This document shows, one piece after another, positions 1 to 12,756 of a stretch of 64,000 nucleotides of DNA; the first letter of the stretch is position 1, and each line of letters begins with the position of its first letter. This DNA comes from Apostichopus japonicus (Eukaryota > Echinodermata > Holothuroidea > Aspidochirotida > Stichopodidae): contig NC_092582.1 in the NCBI RefSeq assembly GCF_037975245.1, positions 26,142,077 through 26,206,076 on the forward strand. Reading direction: 5' to 3'. The translations under genes were made by a program, and so were the position numbers. The notes under the pieces were generated by a model. That model did no database searches, was not told where the DNA came from, and worked only from the letters and a program-made list of their open reading frames with translations.

Positions 1-1580
1 CCCAGCGCTTTGAGCCTCTATAAAACAGTCTTCCAATTTAAGTCTAATAATAATAAAATGCAATTCATAGTTATTTGAAACAAATCTTTCGTCCATGTCT
101 TTCCAGCAGCAACTAGATCGTGGTGTTCTACTCACAGTTGGTTGTGTCTTAATTTTGCCCACTAAATTATAAAAACCGTACGTCATTTCCACGCTAACAG
201 ACTTATGGCCACATGATATTTAAAAAGTAAAATGGTTTTGAAATTGAAAGTGCGCCACTTCTTTTACGCTGCTGCAACACTCAATAGCAGACGTTAGCCA
301 GAGCCGTATAGCTCTAACGTTAGTTTTAAAAGGGTGCCATCCTCTCATTAAACTTGTAATTAACTGATTTATCTCTCGTGTTTGTAAATCTATATTTGTC
401 CGCTAACTGTTCACACCCTCTGAAGTCCACAGTAACAGAATATAATACAATGAAGACCCAATCAACCCGATTAAACTTAAAAGTAATAATTAATTAGTAT
501 AATTAAACCCTCAAGAATATGAAGTGTTTCCAGATAACAACATTATTTGTAAAAAAAGAAAACAAAAGCGGGTGGTACTATTTATAATTGGAAGAAACGA
601 TAAAGTTTAGAAAGTTAAGATCATAAGCAATACCCAATTTAGGAATATCTGCAAACACAAAGAAAGAAAAATGTTACATTTTGAAAAGATCCACTAGAAG
701 TTATGTCAAACTCAAACCGTAACTTAGGAATGAATATGATAACTTAACACAGATAGACATCATCTTTTAAACAAATCGTTTTAATTGGAAATAATTAAAA
801 TTCACGCAGAATAGTAGAATATTTGGATCGATCATAAAATAATTTGTATATTGAAGTTTTGAGTTTTAGCCTCATCTACAATTCTCTCTTGAATTTGATC
901 TACATCTGCTTCTCTAAATTGCATTTTAATTATAAGAAACAACTTTTGATTTATATATAATTCTTCCAAATGTCCTTAAACTTGATAAAAACCTGGAATT
1001 AGTTGAAGTAGAAGTTTCCTTTTCATGATTGCTATTACACTAGTGACTAATATTTACATTTAAATTACACTTTCCTTCTGAAATTTCTAAATTAAAACCA
1101 AAATAAATTGGATCAATATTTTTCTATAAAAGATAGAATAATCTCAATTCTTGATTACCCATTTTTTTATAAAATTCTCAAATTTTCATTGAGATTTGTT
1201 TCCTATTAAGTAATTAATTAAAATATGTAGCCTCACATTCTTACTTTATTGAACCTTACTAGCTATAAAACCTTTAATTAATCATTTAATCGTTAAACAA
1301 TCAAACTGATCCTTTAATCCTACTTTACCCACTTTATTTTCCTCTTATTTCTGTTTGTTTTTGACTCCCCTTAAATTCAATCCCTTATTTCCTTTCCATT
1401 AACTTATTCTTCCTTACAAATAAACACGACCTTAATGTCCTATTTTATCGCTTCACTTTCCTTTATTTTTACTTCATTTTTATTATTTATAATATCATAA
1501 TAATTATTCTAATCCTAACCAAATCCAATCTATTTATCTCTATCTACTCTATTATCAGTAACTCTATTCTTTCATTCTAG
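1..1580. other. Non-coding, AT-rich; probably intron of the LRR gene
   Basis: No LRR-like coding segment, RNA gene or repeat was recognised. It must be intronic if exon a has an upstream partner, as its phase-0 acceptor implies. Confidence 0.4.
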
Positions 1581-1789
1581 ATTCCTATCACCTGTGTGCG
1601 TCTATTTGAATGCTTTCCTAGCATTGATGAGTCTGGTCTGAACCTTATCCTTCAGTCTGGTCTCTCTCTCTCTATCCTGAGTTCTCTCCAGAAGCTGTGG
1701 ATCTATGACAACAACAGGAGACTAACTAATGAAGAGTTGACGGCCATCTTGTCTTACTCCTCACAGTGTACAAGCTTGAAGGAGCTGCA
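1581..1789 (+). CDS. LRR gene coding exon a (leucine-rich repeats)
   Basis: The acceptor is a T-rich tract ending TCTAG at 1580, and the donor gtaagt starts at 1790. The exon opens in phase 0 and encodes 69 codons plus two bases. Visible leucine-rich pattern: SSLQKLWIYDNNRRLTNEEL, then TAILSYSSQCTSLKEL, which is two repeat starts of the LxxLxLxxN type about 30 residues apart, as in ribonuclease-inhibitor-like LRRs of NLR proteins. The frame continues through the acceptor, so the ATG-like or GTG position inside it is not a start; earlier exons must lie to the left of the window. The function is inferred to be ligand or self recognition by a cytoplasmic immune receptor. No NACHT or effector domain is visible here. 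Confidence 0.8.
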
Positions 1790-3364
1790 GTAAGTATTCC
1801 GGAGTAGATGTTAGAATCATCATAACAGGGAATTAATTTAATTAGTAAAAGTTATCAATATTAAACTAACAATAGAGAATGTAAAGTCTGCTGTATTTTA
1901 ATGTCAAGGATTGGATTTAATTAGTTTAGTTGGATTTATTTGAATATTTAGGTCATCGTGAAAGGAATTCTGTAGAATGTTATGTGAAATAAAACAAAAT
2001 AAAAAGGATTATTAGGGAATATTTTACGAGAGTGTTGTTAAGAAAGGGGTGGTGGGGTGGGTGGGGGTTGTTTTAAACGTTCTTTGTTTAGTTTATTGTT
2101 AACATTTAACTAAGACTTAGGTTTTAGAATGACAGGAATGTTTATTAGGATAAAATAAGATACACACAAGGTAGTTGGATTTAGTAAAATTAATATTCTA
2201 AAGTAGTTTTATAAGGAATAACTGTTACTTTTGACTGAAACCTCTGAAATATTTGTTTTTCAATTATGTATGCCTACAATTTATTTAACAATTTTTTTTT
2301 AAACGGAATAGATTGAAAATCGTTATTAATAAAAATATGGCAATAAAAATAACAATACTTATTACTTTATTGTTAAAAAAAAAACTAAATTGTGATCAGA
2401 TTTTGATACTCTAGCAAAACTGAAATGAACATCAAGCAAGCAACCAATAAAACAATTTTAGTTGTCGAAATTACAAACATGGCTACTCAAAATAGGTTAA
2501 CAAATTAAAACAAAATAAAAGTTAGCAAAAAGGATTTAAATAATTGTAATTGAGTTAACTATGAAGTTAAATTGTATTTTTGTGTTGCCATAAATATCAA
2601 TAAAGGAAAATATGAATCTCATAAATTACAAAGGTTAAACTTTAACCCATTCAAAACTGCAGTTTCTTCCTTATAATTTGAAATGGATGTTATACTAAAT
2701 AGGGTAAATTAATATTTATTCTCATTATTTTATCATAATTTTAAACAATAATTAAAAAAGTAAGCTTGACCTTCAACTTTGTATAATTCATAACTTTATA
2801 CAAAAACTGTTAAATATTGTAATATTCCTCGTATTAATGTTACTTCAAACTTGATTCGATCATGACGTCCCTGATTGGTCCTTTACAACTCAGTGTTTCT
2901 TACCCAACCCCCCTCCCCCACCCCCCAACCCCTTTTCTCGCTCCACCTCTCGCTCCTCCTCTCGCCTTCTTTGGTCTCACAGATCAAACCTCGTAAAAGT
3001 GTATCCTTTCCGTCCTTACCATTCACAAAACAATCAGTAACATCTTCAACTTACAGCTGACGTGTTTACTAATAATATAGTCCCCCCCCCCCCCCACACA
3101 CCGCGCCTCACCCAAATCTCGAAAGAATAGAGAAAATTATTTAGTAGTTACATAAATGAATTCCAAAGAAAAGAAAGCTGATTAACATATGTTATATGTG
3201 ACCGCTATTTTAGGAATAACTGTAACCGCGGAGAAAATAGCACTAGAAATAATAAACTTTTGGGAGTTTTGTTTGGTCTGACGATAAAAAACAAATATAA
3301 CACAGATTGTTTATTCCCTATCTAGACTAAATACTTTACCACAATCCCAGTGTGCTCTTGAGTA

Positions 3365-4100
3365 AGTTTAGTCTCGCCCCTCTGCCCCACTCCCCTTCAG
3401 ACACCTTACCTGTACCCGCCACCACCACTCTCCCTTTGCCACTCCCCCTCCCCTCCCCTTCGCACATAATCGCTTTTAGAGGGCCCTTCAAATCAATTCC
3501 GTTTCTACCCGATAACATCATCAACGTTTTTGTACACACAGTAGGCCTACACTGCTTGTACAACAGTTTTCTGCACAGACGATTGATTCAAACAATTTAT
3601 TTCTAAAGAAAAATAAGTTAACAGCAAAGATGACACACCTGGATCTCCCGTAAATACCTAATTAGCATAATAATAGATGACACGAGCCGGTTAAAGCTAA
3701 TGAATAGAAAGATACACGGGCCAGGCGTCTATTGTACACCTGGAATACAACGTAACCATGGAAACTGACGATAAGTAGGTCAGTCCGTGTCTAGCCGTGG
3801 CTGGGAAAGAATGCATCATTTTATTCAATACTGGTTAGATATATTTAATAGTCATTCAGTGATATGTCATTTGCCATGATATTGCGACGTGTTCTCATTA
3901 TTATTCTCTGTTTATATATTTTAAATGAGTAAACTTGATTACCTTGGTTGTTTAATACATCCCTCACTTGCTCCTCTCCCTAATTTTATAGAAGGAATGT
4001 TTTATTTCCCTTTCTTCGTTTTTGTTCTTTATGTACTTCTCGTTGGTATTCTGGAAGTCTGCCTATTTAACACATAATTGAATAGCCTTAATATGTCACT
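3365..4100 (+). repeat. Segmental duplication, copy A
   Basis: It shares a collinear series of blocks with 6181-6990, about 2.8 kb downstream: the CT-rich start, TTTCTACCCGATAACRTCAT, ACAGACGATTGATT, a block around ATTAGCATAA...ATAGATGACACGA, GTAACCATGGAAAC, TAAGTAGGTCAGT and ACTTCTCGTTGGTA. The copies are diverged by many substitutions and small indels, so the duplication is old. The end coordinates are approximate. Confidence 0.7.
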
Positions 4101-4934
4101 CACATATATCTAATATGTGACTACAAACATTGCGGGTTCTTAATTGCCTAGTTTTATGGAGAACATTTTTGTTCTGTAAAGTTGATTAAACGTCACCTTG
4201 AAAATATTTTGAGGTGTATACGATATGTTCATAAAACATAAATTAATTATGCTCCATATAATTTTTCTTTCATTAAGTTGTGAAAAAGGGGGACAAAAGG
4301 GTTACTCTTTAATTGATAAACCATTTAATAACATGAAAAATTTGAAAATGGAACGTTCGATTTCTTTAAAGTTAGCCTATAAAATACTATCAAGTGACTG
4401 TTAAACGTCTTCGACACTTATGATGAAAAGTGTAACCACCAGGTGTTTATAGTGGCATCTTTATAATCAAATATTCATTGATAGTGTTTGCCATTACAAC
4501 CAATAATAGTTTGGTTAAATCTTACTGAATATGCGAGATGAGATATTGTTCGTGTTTAGCAGGGAATAAGTATTACGATGGTTCATGCCGCCTTGCCAAA
4601 TCTGAAATATAGTCAAGAAATCTATTAAGTTAATGTATTTCGCAACATTTCTTAGCCATAAATCATAAACAAGCAAACAACAACACGAACAAGGAAGCAA
4701 AGCGCATGAGATCCTTTAAGATTCGTTTTATGGGATATTATATCTCTTTAAATATCAAATTGTATACTGCACTAGTTGTTTTTATCTGCACAGAACAGGT
4801 GACAGCGGATTAAATTATTCCATCGAAGTTTAAAATGAATAATAGACAACGACAACTAGAAACCGATTTCAAATTTGCAACTTTTTCTTTTTTTAGCGAA
4901 TTTAGAAAGGTTTAGAAGGCTGTAATCATGGTGA

Positions 4935-6180
4935 CAGCCCGATATTCATAAGGTTCATTGTTCATAAGGTTCGCTATTCATAATTGGAGAAAAAGGTTCG
5001 TTATACATAATCGAAAAAAGGTTCGTTATTCATAATTCAAAAAGGGTTTGTTTTTCATAATTGGCAAAAAGGTTCGTTATTCATAATCTTCTAGATAATA
5101 AGGTTCGCTATTGTTGATCGCGGGGTCGTCGCGCCCCAGTGCCCCTGCATCCCATTGCCCAAAAGTTGAGGTACCCACTGGCAGTTTCGAGCTGCGCGTG
5201 GCCAGGGGAAGAGGGGGGGGTCACTTGCGGCCCAGACGTGGGCTAAAGGGTTAACGACGGCAACTACCGAAAATACAGCTACTGCATGAATAATTTAGCG
5301 ACTATGTCACAACTGCAGCATGAACCAATTGCCCACAGGAGAATTTTTATTACGTTTTTGGGGGAAGGGGAAGGAGAGGGAGGGTCGCTCAGCCCTGCTT
5401 TTATTGTTGCTTTTATTACTGTATGAATACTGGATCTTTTTCCGATTATGAAAGACGGAACTTTTTTTGCTATTATGAAAATCGAACCTTTTTTCCGATT
5501 ATGAATAACGGACCTTTTTTTGCTATTATGAATATCGAACCATTTTCCGACTATGAAAAACGGACCTTTATTGCTATTATGAATAAAAGACCTTATCAAT
5601 AACCCCTTTTTATGATGAATAACGAACCTTTTTTCCGATTATGGATAACAAACCTTTTTTTTCGAAATAATTCACGTTATGAATAACGAACCTTATGAAC
5701 AATGACCCTTATGACTAATGGTCCTTATGAATATCGGGCTGACCCCTTATGAATGTCGGGCCCTTTCTCCTATTATGAATAACAAACCTTTTTCCCATTA
5801 TGAATAACGGACCCTTCGCTCCATTATGAATATCGGACCTTTTTGCCTATAATGAATAATGAACCATTTTGTCTGTTATGGATTACGAACCCTTTGTTCT
5901 ATTATGAATATCGAACTCTTTTTTTCCCCATTATGAATAACAAACCTTTTTGTCCATTATGGATATCGAACCGTTTTGTCCATTATGAATATCGAACCTT
6001 TGTTTCCAATATGAATACCGGACCTTATGAACTATGATCCCTTAGGCTTTTTATAATGAATAACGAACCTTTATTTCCATTATGAATAGCGAACCTTTTT
6101 ATCGAAAAATGCACGATATGAATAACGAACCTTATGAACAATGACCCTTATGAATAGCGGGCCTTATGAATATCGGGCAG
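4935..6180. mobile_element. Fold-back element built of roughly 24-bp units
   Basis: The left arm (4935-5112) is made of repeats of the type GGTTCGTTATTCATAAT. The right arm (about 5430-6180) is made of the reverse complement (ATTATGAATAACGAACC with T-rich spacers), repeated more than 20 times. The outer 19 bases at 4935-4953 recur as an exact inverted copy at 5723-5741 and nearly exactly at 6162-6180, which looks like a terminal inverted repeat with a secondary extension of the right arm. The centre (5113-5430) is GC-rich single-copy-looking DNA. It resembles Foldback-type elements with long, repeat-built inverted arms. No coding sequence is visible in it. Confidence 0.7.
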
Positions 6181-6990
6181 ACCCCCTTCATCCAATCCTT
6201 TCCCTGGTCCCGCCACTGGACCTCCCCTTCGCCCTCCCCTTCATAGATATGCATCTGTATGTTTTTAGAGAGCCCATGAAATCTATTCCATATTTCTACC
6301 CGATAACGTCATTACCGTTTTAGTACACACAGTTATTAGCCTATTCTACTTCTACGTTAGTTTACAAATGAATACAGGGCTTACATTATACAGACGATTG
6401 ATTTAAAAAATGTATGTTCTAAAGCAAGTCAATAGTAAGAATGCCACACCTGGAACTCACGTAAATATCTCATTAGCATAACAATAGATGACACGAACCA
6501 GTTTAACGTAATGAATAGCAATAGGTAAACGCGAGCCATGTGCCTATTGTCCCCCTACAATATTATTAGTGAACGTGTCAAAGTAACCATGGAAACATAC
6601 ATTAAGTAGGTCAGTAGGTGTTCAGCAGTGACTACGAATTATCCATTGGGGAAATCCTCCAAATAACGTATTTTTTATTAGGTCATACGCCTTGTTATTA
6701 CAATACGTTGCGTTCTTAATTTTCGGTTATTCTTTGTAAGTTTTACTTTAAATCAGCAAACATTCTCTCATTGGTTGTTCAATGCATCTTCACATGGTTC
6801 AATGCAACCAATCAAAGGAAACTTGAATAGAGGATTTATAGACAGCACAAAGTTATGAATACAGTTTAAAAGAAAGAATTATTCTCGTTACGTTCAGTTT
6901 CTCTTTTTGAATTTAAGTTGCACTTCTCGTTGGTAGGACTCTGACTAATTGACACATTGTTGTGTAGCTCTCAATATACGTATAGGTAGA
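6181..6990 (+). repeat. Segmental duplication, copy B
   Basis: Direct-orientation partner of 3365-4100, offset about 2816 bases at its start. It begins immediately where the right arm of the fold-back element ends, so the fold-back sits exactly at the duplication junction. Confidence 0.7.
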
Positions 6991-9900
6991 AAAAAGTTAA
7001 TGTATATTTAATAATCAAAACAGTTTCATGATTCCCATTGCTTAGCTCCAGACTTGAAAATTACGGTATAAAATGCCTAGCATAAACGGACACTACTGGA
7101 TTGTTAGCATCATGTGTTTCACATTTGAATTTTATCGAATTTGTTTGACAAATCACAAAGTGATAATTCGTAATGAGAAAAATTGAATATTCACTTTGAG
7201 TTTAAAACATTGTGCGAGCTTAGTAGAAACAACTAAAAATGAAAGCGTAATAGCATCTAATCAAATCTGCGATATTAAATATAGTCCTCGAAATTAACAT
7301 AAGGCAATATGCTATCATCATTATCATCCTCGGTTTATCTCCTTTATTTGAACTCCGAGCCAGAATCGAAGTAAAGTAGCAAATATGTGTCAGTCGGAAC
7401 TTATAATACCAAAAATATCAAATATCTTAGAACCTAAGTTACACAAGTAATTTACTTATTTAAAGGTATTATTTAAATATGTAAATTTTGCCTACACAAA
7501 GTAATTTTATTGTCGATCATAATATCGTAATTATTTAGAAAATTATATTCATTTGGTAATTATTGTTTGCTAAGAACGAAATTAAAATTCTGCCAAGCAT
7601 TGCAGAACCACTAGAATTCCACGAAAGCGTTCAAAATCCATACCCTTTACAAAACTTGCATTGTCCACAGTACATGTTTCGAAAGGATTTTTACCGTCAT
7701 TCAAACAATGGCTTGTCTCAGACTTTATTGATATTTCAACCAGTCACGTGACCAGCCTCATTTTTGTTGAGGGGGGGGGGGGGGAGTCTCATCTTTTGAC
7801 CTCGTCTAAGTCAGAAAACTTACCTTTTTTTAAGACTTATATTGATATGACTTTAAATATCACCATTAATTGTCAACCCATTTCTACATGTTTTTTTCTT
7901 TGGCAGGGGTGGTGGGGGGGGGGGTTCCAACAATGGCTTGCGTCCGTTGGGAGGGGTCTAAACGGGGTGACTCCTTTATGATAAAATAACCATAAATAAA
8001 TAGTTGTCAATGCTGTAGCAGAACGGTTTGTTCGATGCAATATAAGTTATTAAAAGCTCAACAATATTTATATCATTTAGCCTACAAGTGTAATGTCTGC
8101 TATAGCCCTTAATTTATAAAATATTAATGAAAGATTCCAAAGCGTATCTTTCAGCCAATCAATTAATATAAACAGAAAACAAACGATTGGAAAGATAAAC
8201 CTTTTATATTAAAACAAAAATTGCAACAGTTCGGTAAATATACGTTTATTGTGCCAATTAGTTACAAGGTACGTAACCTATATATTTTCTTTCCATTGGC
8301 CAGAGTGGTGTTATATACATAGAGCTGTGTAATGCAGGTATAAGGTAGAACGATACTGAGCCAAACTTAAACATATTATTTGGATATAATGCATTATCTG
8401 TTACCGGTTTATCCAGATAATTTCATGTCATGCTCACCAAACTCAAGTTGTTGTAGTAAGGAATCTTACAGACAATATGTTTGTATATATGCACATTATC
8501 CTTCTCTTAGATTTTGAAGTGAACAACATATTAGCAGGACTCTCAAATATTCTTTTCATAGAATACCTAGTGGTCTAAGTATTAAGGTCTCGGCATTTGG
8601 GTTAGTTGAGGCAGACTGAAATACTGCTTGGCTTGGTGAGTCGCCATATTGGAAGGGGATGGTGATATTTTAACGAATTTCTCCTTTAACAACATTTATG
8701 TATTTCACCAAACTCATAGCAATCATATCAATTCATCATGAATACTCATACCATAAAGATTCAATGTTCCACACCCTCCCTCTGCCCCTATACCACCAGC
8801 CAGGTTAATTTATATCGGCCCCATGCAAAATCTGTGTGTGGTCGACCTTTAAGTGTTTTTGCCTGAAAAATAATATTTAGAAAGATATGACAAACAAATA
8901 GAACGGATTGGTGAAAAAGAGGTAAAACGAGTGTTGTTAACTCCACATGTCACACCACGATCCATATATTTTTGGTATATTTACTTGTTGTTCAAGTTAT
9001 CAGTAAAAAGACACTTAGTGTAGACTTCACTGAAAATATTTGCAATGAAACTGTCTATTTACCGTGTCAGGGGTTACGGAGCCTTGGAAGAGGGGTGGGC
9101 ATCGTAGGAGTGGGGGGGGGGGGTAATTGGGCACATGCTCCTTCACTCTTCTGATTACCCTGAAAACTGTCCTCCGTTTGTTAATGGTAATTACCCGTTC
9201 CCACCTTTGTAATTAAAGTGTCCTCTTGTTGTGTTTTTGTAACAAGTGCCTTTATGTCTAAAAACTGCTATTGGCTTAAAAATAATAATTATGATAGAAC
9301 ATGTAATTAAGAAGTACTGGTATAAAAAAAAAACTTGTTTGTTGAAAACATTCAAATACTGTAAATGGTGAAGGGGAACGCACAGAGCATTCATTTTGAG
9401 AGGTTTAACATAATTTGAGAGTCTAGTGGTTTATTGCGTAAAATCAAAGACACATGCTCCACTGCCCCTCAGTGTTTGTGCTTCCATTAAACCAGGCGCG
9501 TATCCAGGGGGGGTTGGGGGCGCGCGCCCCCCGGGTAAGAAAAAGAGGAGAGAAAAAAAGAGAAGAAAAAGGGAAAAAAGAGGAGGAAGGAAGGGAAAAG
9601 AAAAAGAAGAAAGAGAGAAAAGGGAGAAAAGGAGGGAGTAAAAGAAAAACGCCGATACAGCGGGAAGAGAACGAGGAACAATGACATCATTACAGCGCTG
9701 ATCCCTATTATATACACAGGGTAGCCAGTGACGGTTCGAGGATTTCGGAAGGGGCGTGCGCCTCACCCTACCCTTACACCAACAACTCCACTTTGGACGT
9801 TTCCATTTTTCCTCTCTCACTATAATGTATCTATATATATATACTATATATTGTCTATCATAACGCGTGTGTATGTATGGACGCCTTAAACAATTGTGCT

Positions 9901-10253
9901 ATGAAACCAACTGTGGCAGGTCTCGACCGAGTCGCCGGGAAATATGACGCATTTTGGGAAGGGGGCGACCGCCCCCCCCCCGAGCATATGATTTTATGAT
10001 ATCGCTAGTAATTTCAAAATAGAAAATGCTTAGATGAAACTTACAAGGCATGGGAACTGTCATTTCCAGCGATCTGGAAGCATTTTTGGCCAAAATTTTC
10101 TTGTACGCTTCGCGCCAACTCGTGGTGGCGCTACGCTTAGATAGTTTGCCTACAGGCTTCGTCCCCCCCCCCCCCACCTTGGCGCGCCTGTTCGAATTTG
10201 TAAAGCAAACAGCAGATATCACATCATATCAGTGAGCATGAAAATGGTGTAGT

Positions 10254-10670
10254 CATAGGAACCCAATTTGATTTTGGGGGCTGTAAACGACTTGCCCGAA
10301 AAATATCCCCTAAATTTTTCGCGCGCACCGTGCGCGTTCAACATGTTAATGTCAATGTCATATAAGCAACCATCGGTTATTACATCGCACGCCATCGTGT
10401 ACCGTACGGTCTGTGGAAATTGCGCAGTATACCGCGGGATGCTAATGTAAACAACGAAATGTCTTATGTAGTTGGAGAAAAAGCATTATTAGGTCCAATT
10501 ATGTCAAATTCTCTTTTACATTAGTAATGGCGAATTAGTCGGCCAAGCTTAGAACTTTATTTTAATTATCAAGGAGATATTTCTTAAACTATTCATTTCC
10601 TTTAGCTACATCATTGCAATTTATTTTTCTTTCAGTAGGAGGCCCCCCCCCCCCGCCTCCTACGCCTATG
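10254..10670 (-). mobile_element. Nested hAT-like MITE inside transposon copy 1 (417 bp)
   Basis: The ends CATAGGAACCC and (inverted) CATAGGCGTAGGAGG are flanked by GGTGTAGT and TGTGTAGT, an 8-bp target duplication with one mismatch. The same MITE occupies the same site in copies 2 and 3, so it was inserted before the host element amplified. Confidence 0.75.
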
Positions 10671-11009
10671 TGTGTAGTGTTCGGTTTCGGAAATATCTCG
10701 TATTTTTTCATTTCCTTCAACCAAGTTTTATAATAGCCGTTATAAGAGGGGTTAATATTTGTACACCAAATAAATTAACTGTGATTGAATTTTCGAAAAT
10801 TTCCTTACCAACATTCTTCATCATACTTCGCTCTACTCGTGTAGTTTTGACCGGTCTGTTAGGGGTTGAAGGAGGTTTTTCTATATTGGTAGTCCATAGA
10901 TGACATTTTTTGTAACATTATGGGTATGTTTTGAAGTGAGTTTATTCACGGCAAATGTGAAGTTTCAAATTCTGAACAAATAATGGGCTGAAAACCTTGA
11001 AAAGTGGGG

Positions 11010-11387
11010 AGTGGCGGGGCGTCCATACAGTCAGGGGCGGATGCCCCCCCCCCGACGGACTCAAATGGACTGCTGGCGCCCTTTTCACCTCTTTACCACT
11101 TTTTACTTATTCGCGATTATTGGCTTTTTATTGTGCTCTCATCTACCTATTGACATTTGTCACATTTTGTTGGTAAAATTTGGCGATTACACCTATTTAT
11201 TCTTCGTTTATCTGCAAATTAGCCAGGACCGGAAAGGGTCATTTCCGGTGATCTAGGGAGTATCTTTATTCAAAAAATTTCTGTGCGCTACGCGCCAACC
11301 TGTGGTGGCGCTCCGCTTAGATAGTGTCGAAAGCGACCCTACAGACCATTCTCGCCCCTTCTGACCGATACCCCTAGCTCCGCCACT
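11010..11387. mobile_element. Copy-specific insertion in transposon copy 1 (378 bp)
   Basis: In copies 2, 3 and 4 the corresponding host sequence runs on uninterrupted at this position. Here 378 bases with inverted ends AGTGGCGGGGC and AGTGGCGGAGC split it. The ends resemble common hAT MITE termini. A clear 8-bp duplication is not visible, so its borders may have been trimmed. It carries one copy of the GCGCCACC/TGGCGCG motif (11283-11325). Confidence 0.6.
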
Positions 11388-12679
11388 GCTGTCGGGTATT
11401 GTGGGCCGTGACGTATAGAATCACCTACAAAAGCAATGATCCACAGGAGATGCGATGAGGTAGAACATGATGTGTGACTGGTGAAAATCCTCAATAGATT
11501 ATGGATGGAAAAAAAACTATTGGGAAATACTTGGTTCTCAGGCAAAAGTGTACAACTGGTTGGTCATTTTCAAGCCTGAGAAGTGCCATTTCCGGTGATC
11601 TGGGGGGTATCAAAACCAGAAATTTTCTTGTACGCTGCGCGCCAACCGATGGTGGCGCTCCGCTTAGATAGTCATTCGCGCCCCCCGGGTTAGAAAATCC
11701 TGGATACGCCCCTGTAAACATTTCTTTTGAGAATCAACGAATATTGAGTTAATGTGGTTCTGAATACAGTGTGAACAGGAAGTGTTAACAACTACTTGGT
11801 ATGAACAGGAAGTCTGATATTTGGGGCACATGCAGTTCTTCATTGAGAATATAGTTGAATAGGAAGATTCGAATGTGTAATGGTTAAGGTAATTCTTATC
11901 AACTCCACAAAAATGTTATAATTTTTGTACTATTTGGTTAAGATCAATGACCAAAAAAAAAATGCGTGCAATAAGATGTTGCTATGTCCTCGACCCTCCT
12001 ACCCCTCTCCCTTCCTTTCTCCCTCCGTTTCAGTGCAAGTGTTTGCAGATTTGTCATCCCGCCATTACAGCGAAAAATGTAATTTGTAGCATCTTAAACT
12101 ATTCTGAGATTAAGAAACAATATTTCAGCTTTAAGATTCATTACTTCTAGATTCATATCTTACCACTGAACTCTAACAATCTCAGACATTTTGAGAAGGA
12201 TTCACGAAGACTAAAATAAGATACGATATAAATCACGTGATCCGGGCGGAATATGGCAAGCGGTGGTTACAAGGACTGACTCCGTTTGTTGTGTATAATG
12301 TTCCATTTCTACACGTTTGAACAACCTTATATTAATTGATAATTTAAACATATAAACAGTTTAACCAATCTGATAATGTGGGACGACTATACATTTCACA
12401 ATATCCATCACATTTAATTTTACATACAGTAGTTCCAACTGTCATCATTATTATCTACATTACTATATCCATTCTAACTTATTTTTCGTTTATAAGCACA
12501 AGACTTGTGATTGTAATTAATTCTGGTCAGATTGATCAATCAGATGTGATTTATTTCCTTGTTATTTGTTGTTTACTTTGTTTATCTTCATTGATTTGGT
12601 AAACAATAAACCTGACTAGGAGGACATTCCTCTACATCTTCTACATCTTACACGATTATTTCTCTACTTCTCTCCATAG

Positions 12680-12756
12680 GTTTTGGGACTACAATCTGCC
12701 AGACACTATTCCGGTTGGATCCATTCCATCATCCTTGAAATCAAGAAATGTGAAAG
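12680..12756 (+). CDS. LRR gene coding exon b
   Basis: This 77-base exon lies between acceptor ctctccatag and donor gtattg. Its first base completes the CAG codon split after exon a, giving LKEL-Q-FWDYNLPDTIPVGS, so the L-x-L-x strand of the last LRR runs across the intron. It then reads IPSSLKSRNVK and leaves one base for the next exon. A hydrophobic strand followed by LPDTIP and a final SLKSRxVKV-type strand is what the closing LRR of such receptors looks like. It is too short to be seen as an open frame; the support is phase plus the continuing LRR pattern across a 10.9-kb intron. Confidence 0.75.

Larger units (their letters stand above)
9493..11714 (-). mobile_element. Non-autonomous DNA transposon, copy 1 (2222 bp, inverted)
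   Basis: The ends are CAGGCGCGTATCCAGG and, inverted, CAGGGGCGTATCCAGG. The copy is flanked by the exact 5-bp target duplication TAAAC (9488-9492 and 11715-11719). The same element occurs in + orientation at 14931, 19696 and 21818. Internally it has a roughly 150-bp purine/pyrimidine tract next to the end here at 9493, a nested MITE (10254-10670) and a second nested insertion (11010-11387) that the other copies lack. There is no transposase. The TIR start CAGG(G)GCG and 5-bp duplications recall the hAT5 group of hAT transposons; that assignment is inference. The long frames in this region are translations of the repeat. Confidence 0.88.
1790..12679 (+). other. Intron of LRR gene, 10.9 kb, repeat-filled
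   Basis: Bounded by donor gtaagt and acceptor ctccatag. It contains a G-rich tract near 2044-2070, C-rich and CT-rich tracts near 2909-2980 and 3080-3095, a segmental duplication with a fold-back element (3365-6990) and a complete transposon copy (9493-11714). The remainder (6990-9490, 11720-12679) is AT-rich with poly-G runs near 7770, 7915 and 9112 and no recognisable gene. Confidence 0.65.

Noticed and set aside
5279-6037. Frames encoding repeated YEYRTLF or IHNSKK units
   Set aside because: They follow the 24-bp units of the fold-back element and have no codon bias or homology.
9426-9820. Overlapping open frames rich in Lys/Arg/Glu or Ser/Phe/Leu
   Set aside because: They are the six-frame translation of the purine/pyrimidine tract and end of transposon copy 1; the same peptides recur at the other three copies.
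11491-11721. Frame with GAYPGFSNPGGA-type start, repeated at 14753 and 21788
   Set aside because: Translation of the transposon's inverted repeat and subterminal DNA; no splice or domain support.
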